Program-made: the position numbers and the translations under genes
Part shown: positions 9,518-18,200 of the stretch, piece by piece
Numbering within the stretch: the first letter of the stretch is position 1
Layout of the letters: the number at the start of each line of letters is the position of its first letter
Notes under the pieces: model-generated
What the model was told of the DNA's origin: nothing
Database searches by the model: none
Seen by the model: only the letters and a program-made list of their open reading frames with translations
Assembly: GCA_016840515.1 (NCBI GenBank)
Contig: JAEOSF010000018.1
Span: 1-60,719 of the forward strand
Length of the DNA: 60,719 nucleotides
Direction of reading: 5' to 3'
DNA from: Candidatus Borrarchaeum yapensis
GTDB lineage: Archaea; Asgardarchaeota; Sifarchaeia; Borrarchaeales; Borrarchaeaceae

Positions 9518-10041
9518 CGGCAGTTAAACAAACAGTAGAGGATTCTGATATTCATCCTAATTTCAAATATGAATTAGCGAATATTCTCGGAGAAAAGGCA
9601 CTTCTTCATTGTTTCCAATGCGGTACGTGTACTTCATCATGTCCTGTGGCAGATGATGTAGATATTAAGCCACATCAGGTAATAAGCATGACTTTGCTAG
9701 GTTTGAAGGGTAAACTACTACAAAGTAAAACTATATGGCTTTGTGCAGCCTGTTTAGCCTGTGCCGAGCATTGTCCAAGAGGTGTTCGATCTTTCTATCT
9801 TCAATCTGTCCTTAAAAATTTAGCTGCTAGAGCAAACAATCTCCCTGAAGGTATCCGGGAAGAAGGCGAAATCATATTAACTACAGGGCTAGCTATTCCC
9901 ATTTCATCTGGAATAATTAAGAGAAGGAAAAAATTAGGATTGCCTGACTTAACTCCTCCTGATGCAGAAACATTTCAAAAGATAGCTGAAGTAACGGGAA
10001 TCACGTCATTACTTTCCAAGAAAGGAGGAAAAGAAAAATGA
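9514..10041 (+). CDS. hdrC: Heterodisulfide reductase subunit C
   Basis: HdrC is the small iron-sulfur subunit that passes electrons from HdrA to HdrB. The 175-residue protein has the two expected ferredoxin motifs: CFQCGTCTSSCP (about residues 35-46) and CAACLACAEHCP (about 78-89). The C-terminal part is helical. Its ATG overlaps the end of the HdrA fusion (ATGA), and its own end overlaps hdrB by 4 bases. This gives a fixed-stoichiometry operon typical of a tight complex. Length and motifs are normal for the family. Confidence 0.93.
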   Translation: MTAVKQTVEDSDIHPNFKYELANILGEKALLHCFQCGTCTSSCPVADDVDIKPHQVISMTLLGLKGKLLQSKTIWLCAACLACAEHCPRGVRSFYLQSVLKNLAARANNLPEGIREEGEIILTTGLAIPISSGIIKRRKKLGLPDLTPPDAETFQKIAEVTGITSLLSKKGGKEK

Positions 10042-10931
10042 TGGATTATGCGTTATTCTTAGGATGTATTATTCCATATAGACTTCCTCAACTGGAAGCA
10101 GCTGCGCGAAAAACCTTACAAAAATTTGATGTGAATTTGCACGAAATGCAAGGCGCAGGCTGCTGTAGTGATCCTGCCGCAACTCCAGCACTTGATTACA
10201 AGACTGCTTTAGCTGTAGCGGCTAATAACATTTGTATTGCAGAGGAAATGGAGTTAGATATTCTTAATCTGTGCAATGGCTGCTTTCATTCTTTGAAATT
10301 GTCAAATGAAACTCTGAAGAATAAACCTCGCCTCAAAAAGCAAGTCAATGAAATCCTTGCACATGTTGGAAAAGAATTTAAGGGCACAATAAATATTAGA
10401 CACTTGTTAGAGGTTATGCACAAAGACATAGGACTAGAAAGGATTAAAGATGAAATAAAGACCCCATTCAAGGACTTAAAGGTTTCAGTTCATTATGGTT
10501 GTCATGTATTGCGACCGTCAAACGTCCTTAATGTTGATGATCCGCTCCGCCCAGAATCACTTGATCGTCTAGTTAAATTGACTGGAGCTGAGAGTGTCAA
10601 ATACATGCGAAAAATGAACTGTTGTAATTACTGCATTCGCGTAGTCGATAAAGATATCTCTTTAAAACTTTCAGCAGAAAAAATGAAACAAATTAAGCAA
10701 GCGGAAGCTGATTGCATAGTACTTCTATGTCCTGGATGCTTTATGCAGTATGACCTTACCCAAAAAGAAATTATACGACTTTTAGAAGAAGAAATGTTCA
10801 GCATCCCTGTCCTCTCTTATTCACAACTCCTCGGACTTGCAATGGATATACCTGCTGAGGAATTAGGGTTGCAGTTTCATAGAGTGAAACTCAAGAAACT
10901 CTTTGAAAAACCAGCATTATTTGCACAATAG
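10038..10931 (+). CDS. hdrB: Heterodisulfide reductase subunit B
   Basis: HdrB carries the catalytic noncubane iron-sulfur clusters. The 297-residue protein has two complete CCG domains. The first has C10, the GCC pair at 42-43 and CNGC near 79-82; the second has YGCHV (about 155), MNCCNYC (about 195) and LCPGC (about 231). In methanogens these clusters reduce CoM-S-S-CoB, but in acetogen-type complexes the partner is MetFV, which the neighbouring metV supports here. It is the last gene of the run; a T-rich tract begins about 35 bases downstream. Confidence 0.93.
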   Translation: MMDYALFLGCIIPYRLPQLEAAARKTLQKFDVNLHEMQGAGCCSDPAATPALDYKTALAVAANNICIAEEMELDILNLCNGCFHSLKLSNETLKNKPRLKKQVNEILAHVGKEFKGTINIRHLLEVMHKDIGLERIKDEIKTPFKDLKVSVHYGCHVLRPSNVLNVDDPLRPESLDRLVKLTGAESVKYMRKMNCCNYCIRVVDKDISLKLSAEKMKQIKQAEADCIVLLCPGCFMQYDLTQKEIIRLLEEEMFSIPVLSYSQLLGLAMDIPAEELGLQFHRVKLKKLFEKPALFAQ

Positions 10932-10966
10932 TGGAAGACTATTCAAATAAAAGATTTTAAAATACC

Positions 10967-10990
10967 TTTTTCTTCTTCTTTTTCTTCTTT
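10967..10990 (+). terminator. T-rich terminator after hdrB
   Basis: Pyrimidine run with repeated TTTTTCTTCTTC units, 35 bases after the hdrB stop and before the promoter of the next gene. Archaeal transcription commonly ends at such T-rich tracts without a hairpin. Confidence 0.5.
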
Positions 10991-11172
10991 CATTTCAATT
11001 TAATGTATAAAGCCCTGGTAAAACTCTATTTCTCATTTCGTTAATGTAAGAAGATTTTTACAAAATCAAGGCTAGCAAATAGCCATCCAAAATGTTATTA
11101 GAGAGTTTGTTGAATAGCCTTTCAAACAACGCATTTGTTTTCATCAAATTTGAATCATTAAGGGGTCACACA

Positions 11173-12375
11173 ATGGAGTTGTCAAAAGATAGCGCTATTA
11201 TTAGAGGGATAATCCATGTTTTTATGGAAGGTGATTTAGAAGAACAAATAGAAGCTACACAAGAATTAAAGGAAATGGGCCATAATGCAATTGACCCTTT
11301 AATTCAAATCATAAGAGATGAAAAGGAGCGCAAACCGATTCGACTAGAAGCTGCAAGAGCAATTGTGGTGCTTGGTTCGGATAGCGTTGAGCCATTAATC
11401 GAACTGTTACAAGAAGATGATATAATCACACGTATGGCCGCAATAAGATCATTGGGCGCAATTAGTGACGCAAAGGCTGTACCTAAACTAATTGACAATA
11501 TACACACTGAGGAAAAAAAAATCAGGCTGGCTGTCATCTGGGCGTTAGGACAAATTAAAGATAAGCAATCAATTAGCCCTCTCCTCTCTCTGTTAAGTGA
11601 ATCCGATTGGGGGATTCACATGGAGGCTATTGAGGCCCTAATAAAGATCGGTGATGATAAAGCTCTTCTTAAATCGATCAATCCTCTAATACATGCTATG
11701 TACAATGAAGAAGCTAATATTAGACGAATTGCTGTGACGCTTCTTGAAAAGATTAAAGAGAAGATAAATATCGCAACATTTACAGACATCTTCAATAAGC
11801 AAAAAGATCTTAATTTACGTAAAAGGCTGATAGACGCAATTGGTGAACTGCGAGACCCACGTACTATATCGTTGTTAGTTTCTGTTATAGAAAAGGAAGA
11901 GATTGCGGCTCTTAGAGCCAGTGCCCTTGTGTCGCTCCAAAAAGTTGATACTGAAGAAGCCTACAAATGGGCTATATTGAGTCTTTCAGATGAAGATTTG
12001 GACGTTAAATACAGTGCGGTGGAAGTTCTCAAGAAACTTAAAGACAAACGCGCTGTAGTGCCACTTATCGCTAAATTAAATGATGAAACAATTATAAAAG
12101 CAACTATTGAAGCCTTAGGTGAGATCGGTGACCCGAAGGCAGTTGATTCATTGATACAAATATTAGAGAGCCCTAATCCCTTTCTTCGGGCAAGTGTAGT
12201 TTTAGCATTGGGCCAAATTGACACAGATTCAAAGAAAACAGTTAAACCATTAATCAAGGCGATGAATGATAAGGATGAAGAAATTCAATGTCTAAGCAGA
12301 CATATTCTTGAAGATAAAGCAAAGAAGATGGGTTATGCATCAAAAGATGATTTAATCAAAGATGTAAAACCTTAA
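11173..12375 (+). CDS. HEAT-repeat (PBS lyase-like) protein
   Basis: A 400-residue protein built almost wholly of HEAT/PBS-lyase-type helical repeats of about 30 residues. Recurring units include AVPKLIDNIHTEEKKIRLAV, DPRTISLLVSVIEKEE and DPKAVDSLIQILESPNPFLR. It should form a curved scaffold for protein-protein binding. No enzyme motif is seen. The start is set at the ATG after AGGGGTCACACA; an ATG at 11092 would add 27 residues without such a site and not in repeat register. It follows the hdr operon on the same strand with a T-rich tract between, and is 19 bases before the amidohydrolase, so co-transcription with that gene is likely. Confidence 0.82.
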   Translation: MELSKDSAIIRGIIHVFMEGDLEEQIEATQELKEMGHNAIDPLIQIIRDEKERKPIRLEAARAIVVLGSDSVEPLIELLQEDDIITRMAAIRSLGAISDAKAVPKLIDNIHTEEKKIRLAVIWALGQIKDKQSISPLLSLLSESDWGIHMEAIEALIKIGDDKALLKSINPLIHAMYNEEANIRRIAVTLLEKIKEKINIATFTDIFNKQKDLNLRKRLIDAIGELRDPRTISLLVSVIEKEEIAALRASALVSLQKVDTEEAYKWAILSLSDEDLDVKYSAVEVLKKLKDKRAVVPLIAKLNDETIIKATIEALGEIGDPKAVDSLIQILESPNPFLRASVVLALGQIDTDSKKTVKPLIKAMNDKDEEIQCLSRHILEDKAKKMGYASKDDLIKDVKP

Positions 12376-12394
12376 ACTGATTTTAGATTATAGG

Positions 12395-14032
12395 ATGGTT
12401 TACTTATTGAATCAAGGTTCCTTGAAAAAAAAACTGGCTTTTATAAATGGAAATGTAATTACTATGGACGAGACGAATCCTAAGGCTCAAGCAGTTCTTG
12501 TGATAGATGATAAAATTTTCAAGGTCGGATCAGATGAGGAGATCAAAAAACTGATTGATGAAGATACCGAGGAACTGGATCTTGAAGGTCAGACATTGAT
12601 TCCAGGATTTGTGGATTGCCATGCGCATCCAATAAACTTTGGACTCGCACTCATGGCTGTTGACTGCAAGACACCCACTGTGAATTCAATTAAGGAGATA
12701 GTGGAAAAGATACAAGTGGTAGCAGAAGAGAAATTAGATGGAGCATGGATAATTGGTAGAGGTTATGACGATTTCAAACTGTCTGAGAAGAGACACCCTA
12801 ACAGATGGGATCTAGATGAGGCTGCGCCTAACAACCCTGTCATTATTACTCGGTTTTGTGAGCATATTTCAGTTGTAAATAGCCTTGCTCTAGAACTTGC
12901 AGGCATATCAGAGGATACAGAAGACCCTGAAGGGGGGCAGATTGATAGAGATCCTAAGACTAGCGAACCAACCGGAATTCTGCGTTGGGGTGCTAAGGAA
13001 TTGGTATTACGAATTATTCCTCCTCCTAGCGTAGAACAATTGAGAAAAGCTATAATTTTGGCTTCCGAGCAATTTCTGGCTAAAGGAGTAACTTCAGTGT
13101 CCGAAGCCGGCGAAATAAATGCCTCGGCTATGAAAGCTTATCAGATTGCAATATGGGAAGACAGCATGCCCCTTAGGATTAACTTGATGATGCCAATTAG
13201 TATGCTTGGTTTTTTACGTAAACTTGGTTTTTCATCAGGTTTTGGCGATGATAGACTTCGAATAGGCCCAATAAAGATCATAACTGATGGATCAACATCA
13301 GGGAGAACTGCAGCCCTATCTGAACCTTATGAAGATTCACCTGAGAATATTGGTATGATGTATCTAAGTCAGAATGAGTTAAATAACATAGTTCTCACCG
13401 CTCATAGTGCAAGATTCCAAGTAGGAGTTCATGCAATCGGAGATAGAGCTATTTCAGCGGTTATCGATGCAATTGAGTTAGCCTTGGAACAATTACCAAA
13501 AACTGATCATCGACATCGAATAGAACACTGTGGAATAAACAGTTCAACCATTATAACAAGACTCAAGAAACTGGGCATTATACCTGTTCCGCAACCCATA
13601 TTTCTTTATGGTGAAGGTGAGAGTTACAGGGCAGGCTTGGGCGAAGACAGGGTAAAATGGGCGTATCCCCTAAAGTCGTATATAGAGCGTGGAATCACGA
13701 CACCTATGAGTTCGGATTGCCCCTGCACTTCTGGATGCGAGTTAATAAGCCCCCTTCTAGGTATTTATGTAGCTGTGACTAGGATGACCGATACTGGTAG
13801 AGAAATCGGTGCTGAACAAAAAATTGAAGTAAAAGATGCCCTTAAGGCATATACCCTTAATAGTGCTTATGTAACCTTCGAAGAAGGTGTAAAAGGATCC
13901 ATCGAGCCAGGTAAACTCGCTGATTTTGTTGTCCTATCGGATGATCTTCTTAATGTAAGAGATAATGAAATCAAGGACATATACGTGGAAATGACTATAA
14001 TAGGTGGCAAAACTGTTTATAAGAAACCATAA
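12395..14032 (+). CDS. YtcJ-like metal-dependent amidohydrolase
   Basis: A 545-residue member of the amidohydrolase-3 (YtcJ/PF07969-type) family, which hydrolyses amide or imide bonds with divalent metals in a TIM barrel. Visible metal motifs are the DCHAHP HxH pair (about 74-79), VGVHAIGDRA (about 342-351), IEHCG (about 376-380) and the SSDCP aspartate late in the barrel. It ends with the family's typical GSIEPGKLADFVVL segment. The substrate cannot be read from sequence. An in-frame TTG at codon 9 is a possible later start. It follows the HEAT gene closely. Confidence 0.88.
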   Translation: MVYLLNQGSLKKKLAFINGNVITMDETNPKAQAVLVIDDKIFKVGSDEEIKKLIDEDTEELDLEGQTLIPGFVDCHAHPINFGLALMAVDCKTPTVNSIKEIVEKIQVVAEEKLDGAWIIGRGYDDFKLSEKRHPNRWDLDEAAPNNPVIITRFCEHISVVNSLALELAGISEDTEDPEGGQIDRDPKTSEPTGILRWGAKELVLRIIPPPSVEQLRKAIILASEQFLAKGVTSVSEAGEINASAMKAYQIAIWEDSMPLRINLMMPISMLGFLRKLGFSSGFGDDRLRIGPIKIITDGSTSGRTAALSEPYEDSPENIGMMYLSQNELNNIVLTAHSARFQVGVHAIGDRAISAVIDAIELALEQLPKTDHRHRIEHCGINSSTIITRLKKLGIIPVPQPIFLYGEGESYRAGLGEDRVKWAYPLKSYIERGITTPMSSDCPCTSGCELISPLLGIYVAVTRMTDTGREIGAEQKIEVKDALKAYTLNSAYVTFEEGVKGSIEPGKLADFVVLSDDLLNVRDNEIKDIYVEMTIIGGKTVYKKP

Positions 14033-14157
14033 AAAGTTTTTATCGTCGTATATCTCGCTCTAATTCCTATTTATTTTGATGGCACGCACAAAAGAAAAGT
14101 TTAAAGGCATTAAATTTACATATTTATATTGTAGGTACTTTGTTTTTACTGATAGAG

Positions 14158-15168
14158 ATGACTGAAATGTTTAGAGAAGATATAGGAAAACGTTCAGAAT
14201 ACGGAGATACTTTCGTTCGATTGTTTATTAAAGATGGTCTTCAAAATCGACTACTGCCGTTTTCAAAAAGTGCGCTTTCCCTCTTCACAAAGTATTGCTT
14301 TGAAGAATGCAACGACTCAGACCGTCTTAAATGTATTTTACGCCCCTGTACTGAGATTATTGACGGAAATAATCGCCGGCTTTTAGATCTATATATTGAC
14401 TCAGATATTAAGAAAAATGAGCTCCCTCTTTTCTGTTACAGCCAACGACAACAAATGATAACTAAAATTCTTACTGGAAAAGAACGTAGACAAGGCAAAA
14501 ATATTGACAAGAAGATTTTCTTAGAAGATTTCCTTGATATATTATTTCCAAAAGCAGCAAAACCACTGAAAAGGGCATTACAGAGGAAACAAACGTTCAT
14601 CAAAACATTCATAGGAAGACTTGATGAAATGGATGAATTCACGCTATATTCCTCTCAAGACGATTACCTATTATTCTCAAATAACCATGACATTTTTTAT
14701 ATGGACTTAAATCGAGAAATTGTAACCTTGAATCCTAGTGAACATCACATAAGTGAAATGCCCGAATTAACAGGCTTCACTAAATTCTTTTCTCACAGAT
14801 ATAATCAACAGGCTGAATTAATTGAAAATGGATTTGGATGGAATCATATTCAGTTTCAAGTTTATGAGTCTAAAGAAGATTTTACTGAAGAAGAAAAATC
14901 TCGACTTCAAAAATTTCTAATAGAACTCCGTAAAGACAATGCAGGACTCTTTTCCGCATTTTATGTTGCAGATAAGACAATACAGATCAATACGGACGTT
15001 TACTATCATAATTATGATCCTGAAGTGTATTTGACTTATAATGACAAAAAATTGCTAGTCAGATCTTTAGAGGAAATATTTTCCTCAATGAAGCGCCTTC
15101 AGGACGATATTGCACAAAAACTCATTGAAAAATCAGAAGATGATACAAAGGAAACCTCGTCTGATTAG
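14158..15168 (+). CDS. Unrecognised soluble protein
   Basis: A 336-residue protein of no recognised family. It has no membrane segment or conserved metal motif. Cysteines cluster in the first third (around residues 40-60 and 92). The middle is basic (KERRQGKNIDKK) and the C-terminus is acidic and charged, probably helical. The ATG at 14158 was chosen; a TTG at 14140 adds six residues. An AT-rich TATA-like element about 30 bases upstream of this ATG fits a leaderless or short-leader transcript. Function unknown. Confidence 0.65.
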   Translation: MTEMFREDIGKRSEYGDTFVRLFIKDGLQNRLLPFSKSALSLFTKYCFEECNDSDRLKCILRPCTEIIDGNNRRLLDLYIDSDIKKNELPLFCYSQRQQMITKILTGKERRQGKNIDKKIFLEDFLDILFPKAAKPLKRALQRKQTFIKTFIGRLDEMDEFTLYSSQDDYLLFSNNHDIFYMDLNREIVTLNPSEHHISEMPELTGFTKFFSHRYNQQAELIENGFGWNHIQFQVYESKEDFTEEEKSRLQKFLIELRKDNAGLFSAFYVADKTIQINTDVYYHNYDPEVYLTYNDKKLLVRSLEEIFSSMKRLQDDIAQKLIEKSEDDTKETSSD

Positions 15169-15276
15169 ATATATATAATAAGGAGTCATTTTCTTCCAAT
15201 AGATTTTTCGGAAAGTGATAAGGTTTATTATTTATCTGTTATCTAAACTGCTATTAACTATCTTAGAGGTTAAACT

Positions 15277-15975
15277 ATGACCGAACCGATAATAAGTTAC
15301 ATGAACGACTCTGATACTTTTGCCAGAGCACTTCTTGCATTAGAAGTTCTCGTGGTTGCCACATTTTTTGGCATCTTTCAAGCATTGATGTTTCAAGAAA
15401 ACTTATATCTAATTTTAATTGGAATTGGATTCGGTGTCGCCTGTTTCATTTTATTTGGACGTGCAATTACTCAGATGAGTCTAAAAGAACTTGGATTGGT
15501 TAAAACAGCATTAAAAAACAATGTATTTTTCGGAATTCTTATTGGAATAATACTTCATCTGGTTTTTAGTGCATATTATTTCATAATTTATGAAAAGGTT
15601 CTTTTCTTGTTACCCTATCGCAATTTGATAATTATCCCAATTGCATTACTTGTTGTCTTTTCAGAAGAATTATTTTTCAGAGGTTATATGCTCCCAAGAC
15701 TTGAAGGTGCGTTTAAGTCTTATGCTACTGTTTTAGCAGTATTAATCAATTCGATTTTGTTTATGTTCTATCATCAAAGCTCTATCTTCAATTTGATTCT
15801 TTATGGTCCGTACTACTCAACGCTTGAGACAATGATAATCAATTTCGCTGGAAGTGTAATCCTATCCGTTATTTTTGTAAAATTTAGAAGCTTAATATCA
15901 CCTACTTTAGCTCATGTAGTATTTGATATCCTCTTCTATATTCATTTTGCATTTCCGTATTGGCTAATACCTTAA
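15277..15975 (+). CDS. CPBP/CAAX-type intramembrane metalloprotease
   Basis: A 232-residue membrane protein with six or seven hydrophobic segments and the motifs of the CPBP (ABI/Rce1-like) family. These are SEELFFRG (E130, E131, R135), LFMFYH (H166) and HVVFD (H213, D217). Related enzymes cleave within membranes, process CAAX proteins or protect against bacteriocins. No prenylated or leader-peptide substrate is seen nearby, so the substrate is unknown. The motif set is complete, so it is probably active. Confidence 0.88.
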   Translation: MTEPIISYMNDSDTFARALLALEVLVVATFFGIFQALMFQENLYLILIGIGFGVACFILFGRAITQMSLKELGLVKTALKNNVFFGILIGIILHLVFSAYYFIIYEKVLFLLPYRNLIIIPIALLVVFSEELFFRGYMLPRLEGAFKSYATVLAVLINSILFMFYHQSSIFNLILYGPYYSTLETMIINFAGSVILSVIFVKFRSLISPTLAHVVFDILFYIHFAFPYWLIP

Positions 15976-16118
15976 CCTTTGCGTCTATCGGGGTTCTTTT
16001 ATAAGCAATCGTTGCCTGATAAGAATTTTCAAAAAATTAAATAAAAATGCACAAAAAAAAGTACACATCTTGATGGGGATAGGTCTCTGAATGATGTATT
16101 TTTGTAACTTTCACAAAT

Positions 16119-16127
16119 CTTAAATAT
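16119..16127 (+). promoter_or_regulatory. TATA-like box for candidate RNA
   Basis: CTTAAATAT preceded by a purine-rich BRE-like stretch (CACAAAT). Its centre lies about 25 bases before 16148-16150, where the stem of the candidate RNA begins. Confidence 0.4.
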
Positions 16128-16147
16128 CGTTGTATTGTTGGCACTAC

Positions 16148-16219
16148 AGGCCGTAGTAGGTGCGTCTTGTAAGCCAGTCATTTCAACAGCTCCTATTTGT
16201 TATTGTCCTACTACGGTTT
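16148..16219 (+). ncRNA. Candidate structured small RNA with long closing stem
   Basis: The ten bases CCGTAGTAGG (16151-16160) are exactly complementary to CCTACTACGG (16207-16216). The stem extends outward by two G-U pairs and an A-U pair to about 13 pairs, enclosing 46 bases. The predicted start from the TATA-like box coincides with the stem's 5' edge. The size is tRNA-like, but no T-loop, anticodon arm or C/D-box motifs were found, so it is not a tRNA or obvious guide RNA. It could also be the 5' leader of the gene at 16360. Confidence 0.5.
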
Positions 16220-16359
16220 AATTTAACGATTTTATGAAAAGTTTTAATTCAACTTACATCCTATAATGATTGAGTATTCTGATTTATAAGAAAACGATTT
16301 TTTCTAAAAAAGAGGGAAGGTCATTAATTTATAGATATGTAGGATGGAGCGTATTACAA

Positions 16360-17358
16360 ATGGATGCAAATATTGACGAGTGGATAACTCAATCCTTAAA
16401 TTCTGTGGGTATTATTGCAAATGAATATTTACCTGTAATGGGAGGTCTTCTCGTTCACGTTAAGCGAGAAGGAGTAATTTGGATACCCCGCTCCAGGGTG
16501 GCTGGGATTTTTTCGCGGCGGGGACTTTTGGACACAATTGCGAGGCAAGGACAAATCGTTTTCAGTGCAATAGGGTTTATTTTCGCCCCAGTAGCTACAG
16601 CTTACTCACAGTTTATTCGTAGAGGACTCAGAATACCTCCAAATAATGTAACTTCATATAGTAGGTCCATCATAGAACGCGTTCTGTTAACACGCCCTAG
16701 CCTTTACCAAAAAGCAGCTCAGACTCTAAGTGGAGTTAAAGAGAAATTAGTAAGTGCCATCAAAAGAGAGACTGATGAAAAAGAGGAAGAAGAGGTCAAC
16801 TATTTCGCCCTCCGTTTCATAGTAACGTTAGAAGAAATTAAGGTAGATGAACTTGCTGAATCAAGTTTCATCTCTAAAATGGAAAACGCAATTATGAGCA
16901 AACTAGAAGGCGAAGAGAGTCTTCCTGAAACACTAGAAACATTCGAAACTTCAGAAAAATTTGAACCATCTGTCGAAACCGAGATCACATCTACAGTTAA
17001 TGAAGAAGATGAAAATACCGGAAAATTAGAAAAACTCTCTAAAGTCAAAGATAAAGCTGTGGAAAAACTAAAAAATGCAGGCTCTATCGCAAAAGAAAAA
17101 CTCCAAGATACAGGAACTGTTGCAAAAGAGAAATTAGTAGATGTAGGTTCATACATAGGTGATAAAATAAGTAAAATCGAGATTAAAAAAGTTGTAAGAT
17201 GGTTAGCTGGTTATCCTCTGTTTCGAGTGCGTTTAACTGGAAGTGAGACAGAGAAGTTACATAGATTTTTAAAGAGCCTACAAGATGACGGAATTGAAAT
17301 AAATTCTGCTTTGGAACTTGAAGATGAATTATTAGCAGAATTTGACATAGAAAGTTAA
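16360..17358 (+). CDS. Unknown protein with LEA-like amphipathic repeats
   Basis: A 332-residue protein of no recognised family. The first 130 residues include a moderately hydrophobic stretch (IVFSAIGFIFAPVATAYSQF, about 65-85) and many arginines. The centre is acidic and low in complexity. Around residues 245-280 an 11-residue-like repeat of K/A/E helices appears (KLKNAGSIAKEKLQDTG, then TVAKEKLVDVG), resembling LEA or apolipoprotein-type amphipathic helices. The C-terminal 70 residues look globular. This suggests reversible membrane association, by inference only. The ATG was chosen with a GGAG 14 bases upstream. Confidence 0.6.
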   Translation: MDANIDEWITQSLNSVGIIANEYLPVMGGLLVHVKREGVIWIPRSRVAGIFSRRGLLDTIARQGQIVFSAIGFIFAPVATAYSQFIRRGLRIPPNNVTSYSRSIIERVLLTRPSLYQKAAQTLSGVKEKLVSAIKRETDEKEEEEVNYFALRFIVTLEEIKVDELAESSFISKMENAIMSKLEGEESLPETLETFETSEKFEPSVETEITSTVNEEDENTGKLEKLSKVKDKAVEKLKNAGSIAKEKLQDTGTVAKEKLVDVGSYIGDKISKIEIKKVVRWLAGYPLFRVRLTGSETEKLHRFLKSLQDDGIEINSALELEDELLAEFDIES

Positions 17359-17460
17359 TATTTGCAAAGAAAAGCCTTGTAATTCAACAATAAGATATCA
17401 AAAACATTTTTGCGAGAATCTTAATCTATATATAGATCTTTCATACATAAAGAGATCCAT

Positions 17461-17512
17461 CTTTTTTTTAACTCAAACGATTTTGAGTTAGGAGGAGAAA
17501 CTTCCAAAGTTT
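17461..17512 (+). promoter_or_regulatory. Two consecutive leader hairpins before isochorismatase-like gene
   Basis: TAACTCAAA (17469-17477) pairs perfectly with TTTGAGTTA (17482-17490) around a CGAT loop. Then AAACTT (17498-17503) pairs with AAGTTT (17507-17512). A TATA-like CTATATATAG near 17428-17438 predicts a transcript start near 17459, so both hairpins would lie in the 5' leader. A decoy GGAGGAG sits between them, well upstream of the real ribosome site. Confidence 0.45.
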
Positions 17513-17544
17513 AAAATAAAAAAATGAAAAAGAGGAGGTCTAAT

Positions 17545-18138
17545 ATGGCGAAAACAGCCTTAATGATGATTGAGTTTCAGAACGACTTTTTGAGTGAAAA
17601 GGGAGCAATGGCAGGCGCAGGAATCTGGTCGAGGGCAAAAGAACACAAAGTAGTGGCAAATACGAAAAAAATACTTGAAGCAGCAAGGAAAGCGGGCATC
17701 CCCATCATCCATTCACCCATCAGCTTTAGAGACGGATATCCAGAGTTAGCCGGTACCCCTGCAGGTCTTCTTAAGGGCGCTGAGGAAGCTAATGCTTTTA
17801 AGAAGGGAACCTGGGGCGCACAAATTGTTGAGGAACTTACACCAAAAGAAGGCGAGATTGTGCTCGACAAACGTAGATTATGTGCTTTCTGTGACACTGA
17901 GCTTGAAGGCCTATTACGGAATCAGGGTGTTGAAAATCTAATGATTGCAGGGTTCATCACAAACTGGTGTGTAGAAGTAACAGGAAGATCTGCATATGAT
18001 AGAGGATTTAAACCTGTCTTTTTATCTGACTGCACGGAAGCGCTTTCCGATGAGGAGCAAAAGTTTGCTTATACAAAAATATTCCCTGCGATCGGTGACA
18101 TCAAAACATCTGACGAAGCAATAAAAGAGTATCTCTAG
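17545..18138 (+). CDS. Isochorismatase-family cysteine hydrolase
   Basis: A 197-residue member of the isochorismatase/nicotinamidase cysteine hydrolase superfamily. The catalytic triad is visible: Asp in IEFQNDF (about 12), Lys in LDKRR (about 111) and Cys in TNWCVE (about 142). The cis-peptide region precedes the cysteine as usual. The exact substrate (nicotinamide, an N-carbamoyl compound or another amide) cannot be told. The start is the ATG following GAGGAGGT; an ATG seven codons earlier lacks a site. The gene has its own structured leader and stands alone. Confidence 0.88.
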   Translation: MAKTALMMIEFQNDFLSEKGAMAGAGIWSRAKEHKVVANTKKILEAARKAGIPIIHSPISFRDGYPELAGTPAGLLKGAEEANAFKKGTWGAQIVEELTPKEGEIVLDKRRLCAFCDTELEGLLRNQGVENLMIAGFITNWCVEVTGRSAYDRGFKPVFLSDCTEALSDEEQKFAYTKIFPAIGDIKTSDEAIKEYL

Positions 18139-18200
18139 TCAAAAGCCAAGCCTTCCCTTATCTTTTTTTTAAAATCGCTCATTTTTCAATTTTTCTGTTT

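Larger units (their letters stand above)
15976..16359. other. Intergenic region with candidate RNA
   Basis: Between the CPBP protease and the next gene. Apart from the stem-forming element at 16148-16219 and its TATA-like box, it holds AT-rich sequence. An in-frame TTG at 16270 could extend the next gene by 30 residues, but without a ribosome site. Confidence 0.5.

Noticed and set aside
16148..16219. tRNA or C/D-box guide RNA at the 16.15 kb stem
   Set aside because: No T-loop consensus or anticodon arm, and no paired C and D boxes; kept only as an unclassified structured RNA.
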